From Clostridium sp. AWRP (GTDB taxonomy: Bacteria; Bacillota; Clostridia; Clostridiales; Clostridiaceae): DNA of 64,000 nt. The position numbers and the translations under genes were made by a program. Every line of letters begins with the position of its first letter. Position 1 is the stretch's first letter. The notes beneath the pieces were generated by a model. It was not told the origin of the DNA and ran no database searches. It saw only the letters and a list, made by a program, of their open reading frames with translations. This document shows, in pieces, positions 21,381-29,438 of this stretch. The stretch spans positions 682,001 to 746,000 of the forward strand of contig NZ_CP029758.2 in the NCBI RefSeq assembly GCF_004006395.2, given 5' to 3'.

Positions 21381-22580
21381 ATGAAAGATAAAGTTGTGTT
21401 AGCATATTCAGGAGGATTAGATACATCAATTATTATTCCTTGGTTAAAGGAAAATTATGACTTAGAGGTTATTGCAGCTTGTATAGATGTAGGACAAGAT
21501 GATGATATGAAAGAAGTAGAAAATAAAGCCATTAAAACAGGGGCCTCTAAAGTATATATTGAAGATTTGAAAGAAGAATTTGTAAAAGACTATTTATTTA
21601 AGGCAGTAAAGGCCAATATATTGTATGAGGATGCGTATTTTTTAGGTACATCTCTTGCAAGACCACTTATGGCCAAGAGATTAGTTGAAATAGCTCATGC
21701 AGAAGGAGCAAAATATATAGCTCACGGATGTACAGGAAAGGGAAATGATCAGGTACGTTTTGAGGTTGGAGTAGCAAGTTTTGATCCTACGATAAAGATA
21801 ATAGCACCTTGGAGAATATGGGACATAAAGTCCAGAGAAGATGCTATAGATTATGCAAATTCAAAGGGAGTAGATGTTCCTGTAACTAAGGAAAAAATAT
21901 ATTCAAATGATAAAAACATCTGGCATGTAAGTCATGAAGGTGGGGATTTGGAAGATCCAAGAAATGAGCATAAAACAAGTATGTACTTTATGACTACTAC
22001 ACCGGAAAAAGCAAAAGATGAAGACACATATGTGGAGCTTTATTTTGAAAAAGGGGAACCTAAAAAGCTAAATGGAAAAGAATTAAGCCCTTTAGATATG
22101 ATGGAACAGCTAAACAAACTAGGTGGAGAAAATGGAATTGGAATAGTTGATATGGTAGAGAACAGATTGGTTGGCATGAAATCAAGAGGTGTATATGAAA
22201 CTCCTGGTGGAGCAATATTATATGCTGCACATACTGCCCTTGAAAGATTAACTATAGATAAGGATACTTTTCACTATAAACAATTAGTATCTCAAAGATA
22301 TGGTGAACTTGTATATGATGGACTTTGGTTTGGAAGTCTTAGAGAGGCATTGGATGCTTTTGTTGAGTCTACTCAGGAAAATGTAACAGGAACAGTAAAA
22401 TTAAAGTTATACAAAGGAAATATAATGCCAGCAAGTATAGATGCCCTACATCCTCTATTTAATGAAAGTATATCTTCGTTTGGTGCAAGTGATTTATATG
22501 ATCATAAAGATGCAGATGGATTTATTAAAATTTTCAGCTTACCTTCTAAAATAAGAGCTGCGGTAAGAAGGGAAAATTAG
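21381..22580 (+). CDS. argG: Argininosuccinate synthase
   Basis: 399-aa enzyme joining citrulline and aspartate with ATP to argininosuccinate, the penultimate step of arginine synthesis. The N-terminal P-loop AYSGGLDTSIIIPWL, the motif HGCTGKGNDQVRFE and the C-terminal SLREALDAFVE are diagnostic. The ATG at 21381 is chosen because TGGAGGG lies 8 bases before it; the ATG at 21366 overlaps that site. argH follows with one base between stop and start, so the pair is translationally coupled. It lies 86 bases after the ABC transporter and may have its own promoter. Confidence 0.97.
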   Translation: MKDKVVLAYSGGLDTSIIIPWLKENYDLEVIAACIDVGQDDDMKEVENKAIKTGASKVYIEDLKEEFVKDYLFKAVKANILYEDAYFLGTSLARPLMAKRLVEIAHAEGAKYIAHGCTGKGNDQVRFEVGVASFDPTIKIIAPWRIWDIKSREDAIDYANSKGVDVPVTKEKIYSNDKNIWHVSHEGGDLEDPRNEHKTSMYFMTTTPEKAKDEDTYVELYFEKGEPKKLNGKELSPLDMMEQLNKLGGENGIGIVDMVENRLVGMKSRGVYETPGGAILYAAHTALERLTIDKDTFHYKQLVSQRYGELVYDGLWFGSLREALDAFVESTQENVTGTVKLKLYKGNIMPASIDALHPLFNESISSFGASDLYDHKDADGFIKIFSLPSKIRAAVRREN

Positions 22581-22581
22581 T

Positions 22582-23898
22582 ATGAAACTCTGGGGAGGAA
22601 GATTTAAAAAATCTGAAAGCAAGCTTATGGAGGATTTTAATAGTTCTCTTAGCTTTGATAAACTTCTTTATAGTGAGGATATAGAGGGAAGTATGGCTCA
22701 TGTAAAAATGCTTTCCAAATGCAATATACTGTCTAAAGAAGAAGGAGAATCCATATTAAAAGGACTGCAATCTATTTTAAGTGACATTGAAGATGGAAAA
22801 CTTAAAATAGAAGGAGATTATGAGGATATACACACTTTTGTAGAGGTAAATTTAATAGAGAGAGTAGGGCAGGTAGGAAAGAAACTTCATACTGCTAGAA
22901 GTAGAAATGACCAAGTAGCAGTGGATTTTAGATTATACTGTAAAAAAAGTGCATTAGAAGTTATAAATAATATAGAGAAACTTCAAGATGTAATCAAAAA
23001 TCTTGGAGAAAGTAACAATATAATGATGCCTGGGTATACTCACCTTCAAAGGGCACAAGTTGTAACTTTTAAGCATCACATAATGGCGTATTATAATATG
23101 TTAAAAAGAGATAAAGCAAGAATATCAAATGCAGTTGAAATTATGGATGAAAATCCACTTGGATGCTGTGCTCTTGCTGGAACAACTTATAATATAGATA
23201 GAAGTTTTACTGCAAAAGAATTGGGCTTTAAAAAGCCTGTAGACAACTTTTTAGACGGTGTAAGTGATAGGGATTATGTCCTTGAGTTATTGGCGAGTTT
23301 TTCTATAATAATGATGCATTTAAGCCGTTTAAGTGAAGAACTTATATTATGGAGCAGTAAAGAATTTGATTTTGTACAGATAGATGATGAATTTTCCACA
23401 GGAAGCAGCATAATGCCTCAAAAAAAGAATCCCGATGCTGCAGAACTCATAAGAGGCAAAACAGGGAGAGTATACGGTTCGCTCATGTCACTGCTTACCA
23501 CGATGAAAGGCATTCCTCTTGCCTACAATAAGGATATGCAGGAAGATAAAGAACAGTTTTTTAACTCCTTAGATACTGTATTAAGCTGTCTTAAAGTTAT
23601 GAGTGGTATGCTCTCCACATTAAAAATCAAAAAAGACAATACATTTAAAGCTGTTAAAAGAGGATTTTTAAATGCTACAGAAGCAGCTGATTACTTGGTT
23701 AATAAAGGAATGGCTTTTAGAGATGCCCACAAAGTAATTGGTGAAATTGTATTGTATTGTGAAGAAAGAGATAAGGCTATAGAAGATGTTTCTGTAGATG
23801 AATTGAAAAAGTTTAGCTCTCTTTTTTCAGATGATGTATATGAGTTTATAAACTATGAAAATACATTAAATAGAGGAATTAAGAAAAATCTCAGATAA
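22582..23898 (+). CDS. argH: Argininosuccinate lyase
   Basis: 438-aa lyase splitting argininosuccinate into arginine and fumarate. Fumarase-superfamily motifs are HTARSRNDQVAVDFRLY, TPGYTHLQ-like MPGYTHLQRAQ and the catalytic loop GSSIMPQKKNPDAAELIRGK. Length is slightly short compared with about 460 residues. Completes the argGH pair. A 12-bp perfect inverted repeat follows and separates it from the convergent DUF378 gene. Confidence 0.96.
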   Translation: MKLWGGRFKKSESKLMEDFNSSLSFDKLLYSEDIEGSMAHVKMLSKCNILSKEEGESILKGLQSILSDIEDGKLKIEGDYEDIHTFVEVNLIERVGQVGKKLHTARSRNDQVAVDFRLYCKKSALEVINNIEKLQDVIKNLGESNNIMMPGYTHLQRAQVVTFKHHIMAYYNMLKRDKARISNAVEIMDENPLGCCALAGTTYNIDRSFTAKELGFKKPVDNFLDGVSDRDYVLELLASFSIIMMHLSRLSEELILWSSKEFDFVQIDDEFSTGSSIMPQKKNPDAAELIRGKTGRVYGSLMSLLTTMKGIPLAYNKDMQEDKEQFFNSLDTVLSCLKVMSGMLSTLKIKKDNTFKAVKRGFLNATEAADYLVNKGMAFRDAHKVIGEIVLYCEERDKAIEDVSVDELKKFSSLFSDDVYEFINYENTLNRGIKKNLR

Positions 23899-23912
23899 TA
23901 TGTAAAATTAAT

Positions 23913-23952
23913 GCGTAAGTAGAAGAACTTTATAATTGTTTTCTACTTACGC
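23913..23952. terminator. Bidirectional hairpin between argH and the DUF378 gene
   Basis: GCGTAAGTAGAA and TTCTACTTACGC are perfect 12-bp arms around a 16-base loop between two convergent genes. T-runs are weak on both sides, so efficiency is uncertain. Confidence 0.6.
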
Positions 23953-23958
23953 TTATAA

Positions 23959-24177
23959 TTATTTGACTTCTTTTGTATCTCCAGTGCTTCTTTCATTTCC
24001 GAAAAACGAAAGTGCATACAACCCTCCTAGTCCTACAAGAGCGTATATTACTCTAGTAGCTATGGACATTGTTCCAAATAGTGATGCTACAAGGTCAAAT
24101 CTAAAAAAACCAATTAGTCCCCAATTTAACGCACCTATTACAACTAATGCTAGTGCAATTATATCTAATGTTCTCAT
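23959..24177 (-). CDS. DUF378 family small membrane protein (YuzA-like)
   Basis: A 72-aa protein with two membrane segments (residues about 5-25 and 35-60). It carries the family motif ALVVIGALNWGLIGFFRFDLVA, in which a short membrane hairpin is rich in Gly, Trp and Asn. The function of the family is unknown. GGAGATG lies before the ATG. The gene is monocistronic and convergent with argH. Confidence 0.85.
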   Translation of the reverse strand: MRTLDIIALALVVIGALNWGLIGFFRFDLVASLFGTMSIATRVIYALVGLGGLYALSFFGNERSTGDTKEVK

Positions 24178-24281
24178 AATTACATCTCCTTTTTATTTTT
24201 ATACAAAAATATTATTTGCATATTTTATAAAATTTATGAGTTTAAATAAAAAGAAAATGAAAAAAGAAGGTAAATAACAAG

Positions 24282-24761
24282 CTATTCACCTAAAACATCG
24301 ATATCAATGCTTCTATCTACAGGTTGAAATAGAGATATTATTGTATCAGTTCTTTGAACTCCATCTACGGATTGAATTTTATTCATAAGTAGATTTTGTA
24401 AGTCAGTGATATTTTTACATAGAACCTTTACAAATATAGAATAATCTCCTGTTGTATAATGGATTTCCACGATTTCTTTTATTTGTTTTAATTCATCTAG
24501 CGAATTATTAAAAGACTTAGCTTTATCCAAATAAATGCCTATAAAGCCACATACGTCAAATCCAATTTTTGAATTGTCGATTATAAGCTTAGTACCTTTT
24601 ATTATGTCCATGTCCTCCATTTTTTTAACTCTAACATGTATAGTTCCACCGCTTACATGGCATTGTCTAGCTATTTCTAGAAAAGGAGTCCTTGAATCCT
24701 TCAAAAGAATTTCAAGAATTTGAAGGTCTAAGTCATCTAAACCATTAATTTTTAAGCTCAA
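24282..24761 (-). CDS. Lrp/AsnC-family transcriptional regulator
   Basis: 159-aa feast/famine regulator. The N-terminal winged helix-turn-helix covers residues about 8-65 (LDLQILEILLKDSRTPFLEIARQCHVSGGTIHVRVKKMEDMDII), and the C-terminal ligand-binding RAM domain covers about 70-150 (VCGFIGIYLDKA to VDGVQRTDTIISL). Such proteins sense amino acids. It is divergent from the asparagine synthetase gene at 25056, the same arrangement as asnC and asnA in E. coli although this synthetase is of a different type. Regulation of that neighbour by asparagine is therefore likely but inferred. AAAGGAGGAATATAAATTG precedes the ATG. Confidence 0.9.
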   Translation of the reverse strand: MSLKINGLDDLDLQILEILLKDSRTPFLEIARQCHVSGGTIHVRVKKMEDMDIIKGTKLIIDNSKIGFDVCGFIGIYLDKAKSFNNSLDELKQIKEIVEIHYTTGDYSIFVKVLCKNITDLQNLLMNKIQSVDGVQRTDTIISLFQPVDRSIDIDVLGE

Positions 24762-25055
24762 TTTATATTCCTCCTTTTAAAGTTATCCGTATTTTTTATG
24801 AAAACTTTAAATTAGTATGTGTACAATAACATTATAACAGAAATTTTGATAAATTAATAATTGTAAACCTTATCATTGATAAATAATTTATGAATTTCTA
24901 ATTTCAGGTATAATGAAATGATAAATTTATAAAAAAATATAATATTAATTAATGATATTGCAAAATATATGAAAAAGTATTATTATATTGGTAATGAAAC
25001 TAGAGAAAAAATATTCATTGAGAGTTTATATAAATTGTTTAGGGAGGCCACATAT

Positions 25056-26024
25056 ATGAAAACGTATGTATTAAAAGATGAAAAGGAATTAAAACTTTTG
25101 GATGAAACTATGGAAAAGGTTAGAAGAGAAAAATTACCTGCTATACTTGGTATACAACAAGCTATGTTGATGGCAGTAGATGATTATATGTATAAAAATG
25201 GAGTAGTTAGACTTTTACCTAACATGCTGGCACCTATAACAGATCCACTTTGTCACAGCGTAGAAGAGTGTGCAATTACTTATCAAGGACAAGAATTTAA
25301 CTTAACAAAGTCTATGATATTTCATAAACAAATAACTCTTTCAAATCCAAACTTACAAAAAATTTATATTGTATCTCCGAATGTAAGATTGGAGCTGCCA
25401 GAAAGAGGGGATAAAAGACATTTATTTGAGTTTACTCAGGTTGATTTTGAATTTAAAGATGGTACAATGAATACGGTATTTGAATTTATGGAAGGTCTCA
25501 TAAAATACGTGTTTGACTATATAAAAGAAGAATGTAAGGACAAGTTTGAAAAATTAGGAATAGGAACATCTCACTTAGATATAACAGGTCCTTTTGAGAG
25601 ACATACAACTCAAGAGTTAAAAGCCAAATATGGAGATGATTTTGAGGCTATAGCTTCACAAAAAGCAACACAACCATTTTGGTTAATAAATCATAAGAGA
25701 GAATTCTACGATGCTGAGGATTTGGATAACATGGGTACTTATAAAAACTATGATTTAATATGGCCTATGGGGTATGTAGAAGGATTAAGTGGAGGAGAAA
25801 GAGAATATAAATATGATAGAATAATTACAAGAATGAGAGAAGCTAAAACGGATGAGAGTTTACTTAGAAACTACATTGAGCTTGCAAAAAGAGGAGAACT
25901 CCCTAAAACAGCTGGAGCTGGTTTCGGAGTTGAAAGAATGACTAGATTTGTATGTCAACAAAAAGAAATTGATGATGTGACCGTATTTAGCAGAAAACCA
26001 GGAAAAGAAAAATATATATTCTAA
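25056..26024 (+). CDS. asnA: Asparagine synthetase A, archaeal AsnRS-paralogue type
   Basis: A 322-aa class II aminoacyl-tRNA-synthetase core without an anticodon-binding domain, matching the archaeal asparagine synthetase related to AsnRS. It should make asparagine from aspartate, ammonia and ATP. Visible motifs are ERGDKRHLFEFTQVDFE (motif 2 region) and GAGFGVERMTRFVC (motif 3 with the ATP-binding arginine). Full-length AsnRS is about 430-460 residues with an N-terminal OB fold, which is missing here. The ATG at 25056 is chosen because AGGGAGG lies 9 bases before it; an in-frame ATG at 24969 lacks such a site. Divergent from an AsnC-type regulator. Confidence 0.85.
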   Translation: MKTYVLKDEKELKLLDETMEKVRREKLPAILGIQQAMLMAVDDYMYKNGVVRLLPNMLAPITDPLCHSVEECAITYQGQEFNLTKSMIFHKQITLSNPNLQKIYIVSPNVRLELPERGDKRHLFEFTQVDFEFKDGTMNTVFEFMEGLIKYVFDYIKEECKDKFEKLGIGTSHLDITGPFERHTTQELKAKYGDDFEAIASQKATQPFWLINHKREFYDAEDLDNMGTYKNYDLIWPMGYVEGLSGGEREYKYDRIITRMREAKTDESLLRNYIELAKRGELPKTAGAGFGVERMTRFVCQQKEIDDVTVFSRKPGKEKYIF

Positions 26025-26026
26025 AA

Positions 26027-26058
26027 AAGAGGCTGTCTAAAATGGACAGCCTCTTTAG
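26027..26058 (+). terminator. Terminator after asparagine synthetase
   Basis: AGAGGCTGTC and GACAGCCTCT form a 10-bp perfect stem with a 7-base loop followed by TTTAGC, a few bases after the stop codon. Confidence 0.85.
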
Positions 26059-26175
26059 CTATTTGCTTAAAATTTTACTGTCACTTAGGATTTCAGACAA
26101 ATAAATAGAAAAGGTATTGATATAAGTTAGAAAGTATATAATAATATATATAGACAGACTAAGGGGGGAGAGCAA

Positions 26176-26538
26176 ATGCCTTTATGGTTACAAGTACTAT
26201 TACAGGTAGCATTTATTGCAATAATATTTTTATTTGTATATAATCAATTAAAAATACGTATTTTATACAAGTTTCATCCAAACAGATGGATAATTCTTTT
26301 ATTGTCTATAGCAGCTTTTTTCTTGCCTACAATAATAGCAGCCTATTTTAGATATAATTTAAATGGGAGTGTATGGCAATACATATCTTCTGCTGTATTT
26401 TTAGTCTTATTTTTATGGTTTGTGGATTTAAGAAGTGGTGCCATATATAATGTAAAAGGTTCACAAAAAGAAAACAACATAAAGATAAAGCCTAAGGCTA
26501 AACCAAATAGAGCAAAACATAATAAAAACAAAAAGTAA
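26176..26538 (+). CDS. Small membrane protein of unknown function
   Basis: A 120-aa protein with three predicted membrane segments (residues about 3-25, 34-55 and 65-85) and a strongly basic C-terminal tail ending PKAKPNRAKHNKNKK. I recognise no family. AAGGGGGGAG lies before the ATG, a very strong ribosome binding site. It is monocistronic; a 23-bp hairpin begins 4 bases after its stop. A role in membrane or cell-envelope homeostasis is possible but unsupported. Confidence 0.7.
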   Translation: MPLWLQVLLQVAFIAIIFLFVYNQLKIRILYKFHPNRWIILLLSIAAFFLPTIIAAYFRYNLNGSVWQYISSAVFLVLFLWFVDLRSGAIYNVKGSQKENNIKIKPKAKPNRAKHNKNKK

Positions 26539-26541
26539 GTT

Positions 26542-26593
26542 TTTTATACAAATTAAAAGTCTACTTATAGGTAGGCTTTTAATTTGTATAAAA
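26542..26593. repeat. Long 23-bp perfect hairpin
   Basis: TTTTATACAAATTAAAAG (26542-26559) and CTTTTAATTTGTATAAAA (26576-26593) are exact reverse complements. The stem continues inward through a G-U pair and CTAC/GTAG, leaving a 6-base loop. It starts 4 bases after the stop of the membrane protein gene. It has no T-run on either strand, so it is not a standard terminator. Confidence 0.75.
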
Positions 26594-26620
26594 AAAATCC
26601 ACATGGGGGAGCATGTGGAT
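26591..26620 (-). terminator. Minus-strand intrinsic terminator hairpin
   Basis: ATCCACATG (26597-26605) and CATGTGGAT (26612-26620) form a perfect 9-bp stem with a 6-base loop. On the minus strand it is followed by seven T. No minus-strand gene lies upstream within 600 bases, so it would end an unrecognised transcript. The sequence TGTGGATAA here also equals a DnaA-box word by chance or otherwise. Confidence 0.55.
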
Positions 26621-27183
26621 AAATAGGGGATATCTATTAACCTTTTAATACATATTCATAATATCATAGATTTTTACATAAATCAATATTTTTTATTTAT
26701 AAACGCTATTTTTTGACACTAATTGCGAAACAATACACATGAATTAAGAAATGTATATTTTACTTAAATATATTATCGGAAGTAGTAGAATTATAATAAA
26801 AACGTTGACAAAACACAAATAACTGATATATAATAAAAATACAAGGTATACATATGCTAACATGTATATACAAGTTATTGCCTTATTAAAAAATATATAG
26901 TTTATATCTGTAATTTTTTTAGTAAATAAATTACAGTTTATATTTACCAGATTATTATTTAGTTTTAAACTTCCATTTCTGAGACCCCCATCTCTAGATA
27001 ATAAAGTGATTACTTGAGCTATCACTTGGGAAGAAGAGGCAAATATGCATCTGGATCATAGAGTTCTAAGTGTACTTGAAATTAAATTTTATGTATGCTC
27101 AGGACTCTGTTTATTCTTAGTAAGTAATTACAAACTCTTCTACGCTGTGACAAAAGTGACTTAATTTCTCAAAGCTTATAATA
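26621..27183. other. Intergenic region with an orphan promoter and hairpins
   Basis: There is no recognisable gene. On the plus strand TTGACA (26805-26810), an 18-base spacer and TATAAT (26829-26834) form a near-ideal promoter. Downstream are a hairpin (CTGTAATTT / AAATTACAG, about 26908-26936), a second one (GTGAT / ATCAC, near 27006-27026), and a purine-rich GAAGAAGAGG before a 39-codon frame (27045-27164). A frame of 93 codons on the minus strand (26744-27025) has no ribosome binding site and an unconvincing composition. Confidence 0.4.
26805..26834 (+). promoter_or_regulatory. Near-consensus orphan promoter
   Basis: TTGACA and TATAAT with 18 bases between them; transcription would begin near 26841 and run into sequence without a recognised gene for more than 400 bases. 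Confidence 0.6.
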
Positions 27184-27212
27184 TTGACAATGACGTTTTA
27201 TAATTCTAATAT
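27184..27212 (+). promoter_or_regulatory. Promoter of the GntR/UTRA regulator
   Basis: TTGACA (27184-27189), 17 bases, TAATAT (27207-27212). It lies 62 bases before the start codon of the regulator. Confidence 0.7.
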
Positions 27213-27273
27213 TATAATTATGTTAAAATTGTTTTATATGTATTAGATGAAATTTAATAAGGAGTAGTAAATA

Positions 27274-27972
27274 ATGAAAAACTCTATATATTGTAAAATA
27301 GCCGATGATATACGTGATAGAATTATTAGTGGTGAACTTAAAACAGGGGATGATTTGCCTTCTGAAACAGCTTTATGTAGTGAATATAGTACAAGCAGGA
27401 TGACGGTTAGAAAGGGGCTTGCCATTTTATCTAATGATGGATACATATATTCTATACCAGGAAAAGGATATTTTGTCCAAAAGCCTAATTATAACAAATA
27501 TACTATTTTTTATAGTGAGAGAAACAATTTGATAAATGATGTGGATCGCATAAAACTTCTATCTGTAGATGTTGTTTTGCCTGATGATAAACTTGCAACT
27601 AATCTTCGTATAAGTAAAAATAGAAAGATAATAAGAATTAGAAGATTGTTTTATACACAAGGGGATGCCATGGCTTATGATTTAAAATACCTAATATACC
27701 AAAGGGGAGTTCCAATTATAGAAAATGAGATTGAAAATGCTACTTTCCCAGAAATGATGTCAAATAGGGCTTCTCTTTATAGTTTAAACAAGGAAATTGT
27801 AATGTATGCTAAAATGCCGGGAGAAGAGATTAAGGAACTTTTAAAAATGTATGATGAGGTTGCGTTATTTGTTGTAGAGCAAAAATTAAATGATGTTAAA
27901 GATAAGCCAATTGGATTTGGAATAACTTACTTTAGAGGAGATTATATTAAATTACACGGGGTTAGTCAATAA
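27274..27972 (+). CDS. GntR-family regulator with UTRA domain (HutC-type)
   Basis: A 232-aa repressor. The N-terminal winged helix (residues 4-70) contains the GntR signature IADDIRDRIISGELKTGDDLPSE and the recognition segment STSRMTVRKGLAIL. The C-terminal UTRA domain (about 85-228) binds small molecules and includes IIRIRRLFYTQGDAMAYDLKYL. Members control sugar, histidine or phosphonate genes. AAGGAGTAG lies before the ATG. The next gene, xdhC-like, is about 290 bases away with an intervening terminator hairpin, so a regulatory link to it is only a guess. Confidence 0.9.
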   Translation: MKNSIYCKIADDIRDRIISGELKTGDDLPSETALCSEYSTSRMTVRKGLAILSNDGYIYSIPGKGYFVQKPNYNKYTIFYSERNNLINDVDRIKLLSVDVVLPDDKLATNLRISKNRKIIRIRRLFYTQGDAMAYDLKYLIYQRGVPIIENEIENATFPEMMSNRASLYSLNKEIVMYAKMPGEEIKELLKMYDEVALFVVEQKLNDVKDKPIGFGITYFRGDYIKLHGVSQ

Positions 27973-28025
27973 AAGTAAGGTTTAATTATCACAGAATTTT
28001 CAAAATGAAATAAATATTAGAAAAA

Positions 28026-28066
28026 GAGGCTGGTGTACTAACTAATTAGTATATCAGCCCCTTTAA
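28026..28066 (+). terminator. Terminator hairpin of the GGCTGA...TCAGCC family
   Basis: GAGGCTGGTGTACTAACT then AATTAGTATATCAGCCCC, followed by TTTAAC. Third member of the related hairpins at 13281 and 18775; it ends the GntR/UTRA transcript. Confidence 0.75.
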
Positions 28067-28265
28067 CATGTATACATATTTTTAAACAGTCGACAATTGA
28101 TAGAGGAAAATTGAAACTTATAAAAATGTGCTAAATAAACTAAATTCAGGGTTATAGGGCTAAAATAAATTCAGTTGAACAATTACAAATTTTGTTATAC
28201 AATTTAAGAGTAAACGTTTTGAAATGCCAATTTATTGTGTAATTAGTGAATATGGAGGTATGTAA

Positions 28266-29360
28266 ATGGAAGGATTATATAAAGAGATGGTAAAGCTTTT
28301 ACAGAAAGAAGAAAGTTTTGTAGTAGCGACTATATTCGACAAAACGGGTTCAGCACCGCGTACTGCTGGTGCAAAGATGGTAGTTAGAAATGACGGTTCA
28401 ATTATTGGAACCATAGGAGGAGGGCGTTTAGAAGCTGATGCCATAGATCTTGCTAAAAAGTCACTGTCTTTAAAACAAACTGTAATGCAGTCTTTTGATT
28501 TGACTAACAATGATGCAGCTTCTATGGATATGATTTGTGGTGGTAAAGGCGAGGTTTTAATAGACTTTATAGATGCTCAGAATGAAAATAATCGAATGAT
28601 TTATGAAACAGTAGTAAAAATTCAGGAAAAGAGGGAAAAAGCATGGTTTATTACAGTGCTGGATAATGTCTCTGGTACCTCTAATTTGAGATGCCAACAA
28701 TGCATAGTAAAACCAGATAAAACTCTTATTGGTAAAATTGATTGTGATCCAAATATCTTGGATAAACTGATAGCTGGACCAGCGAAAATATCCATACATG
28801 CTGAAGTAATAGATAATCAGCGCTTTTTGGTAGAACCTTTACGTCCTGAAGGAACAGTTTATATTTTTGGGGCAGGGCATGTATCTCAAAGAATAGCACC
28901 TTTAAGTGAAACAGTTGGTTTTAGAACGGTAGTATTAGATGATCGTGAAGAGTATGCTAATCGAAGAAGATTTTTAGAGCCTACAGAACTTATGACCATT
29001 GATTCGTTTAACAAATTACCGAATTTACATATTGATGAAGATAGTTATTTAGTTATTGTGACTAGAGGACATCTTTATGATAAAGTTGTTTTAGAACAGG
29101 TACTTCGCAGCAATGCTAAGTATATTGGCATGATAGGAAGTAAGAGTAAACGAGATAAGATTTTTACTCAATTACTTAATCAGGGATATACAAAAGAAGA
29201 AATTAGAAGTGTTTACTCACCAATAGGTACAAGCATAGGAGCAGAAACACCAGAAGAAATTGCAGTAAGTATTGTAGGAGAGCTGATTAAAGTAAGATCA
29301 GAAGGTGAAAAGATAAATTCTAAGAAAAAGGGTAATAATTCTAATATCTGTTGTAATTAA
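28266..29360 (+). CDS. XdhC/CoxI-family protein
   Basis: A 364-aa XdhC-like protein. The family helps insert or sulfurate the molybdenum cofactor of xanthine dehydrogenase-type enzymes. The N-terminal XdhC/CoxI domain reads FVVATIFDKTGSAPRTAGAKMVV and GTIGGGRLEADAI. The C-terminal Rossmann part starts VYIFGAGHVSQRIAPL and ends with the conserved IGSKSKRDKIF and SPIGTSIGAETPEEIAVSIVGE. No molybdenum hydroxylase is adjacent; the only molybdo-enzyme in the window is fdhA, 31 kb away. A GGAGGTATGTAA site precedes the ATG. The gene is alone on its transcript, with a terminator at 29366-29420. Confidence 0.88.
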   Translation: MEGLYKEMVKLLQKEESFVVATIFDKTGSAPRTAGAKMVVRNDGSIIGTIGGGRLEADAIDLAKKSLSLKQTVMQSFDLTNNDAASMDMICGGKGEVLIDFIDAQNENNRMIYETVVKIQEKREKAWFITVLDNVSGTSNLRCQQCIVKPDKTLIGKIDCDPNILDKLIAGPAKISIHAEVIDNQRFLVEPLRPEGTVYIFGAGHVSQRIAPLSETVGFRTVVLDDREEYANRRRFLEPTELMTIDSFNKLPNLHIDEDSYLVIVTRGHLYDKVVLEQVLRSNAKYIGMIGSKSKRDKIFTQLLNQGYTKEEIRSVYSPIGTSIGAETPEEIAVSIVGELIKVRSEGEKINSKKKGNNSNICCN

Positions 29361-29365
29361 TTATG

Positions 29366-29421
29366 AGCATGTCAAGAATACCTTTAAAAAAGAATATTTT
29401 TGACATGCTGTTTTTTTAGTT
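29366..29421 (+). terminator. Terminator after the XdhC gene
   Basis: AGCATGTCAA and TTGACATGCT form a 10-bp stem around an AT-rich loop that can extend the pairing, followed by GTTTTTTT. Confidence 0.9.
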
Positions 29422-29438
29422 AGTGATAAACTATAAAA

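Noticed and set aside
24762..25055. T-box leader ahead of asparagine synthetase
   Set aside because: No T-box sequence (GGTGG...ACCGCG type) and no anti-terminator structure could be found.
26615..26623. DnaA box indicating a replication origin
   Set aside because: A single site with no cluster of further boxes, no dnaA or dnaN, and it is explained by a terminator hairpin.
26744..27025. Minus-strand frame of 93 codons
   Set aside because: No ribosome binding site, low-complexity hydrophobic composition, and it overlaps a strong plus-strand promoter.
28209..28222. Possible cre site upstream of the XdhC gene
   Set aside because: Matches the consensus at too few fixed positions (three mismatches at one end).
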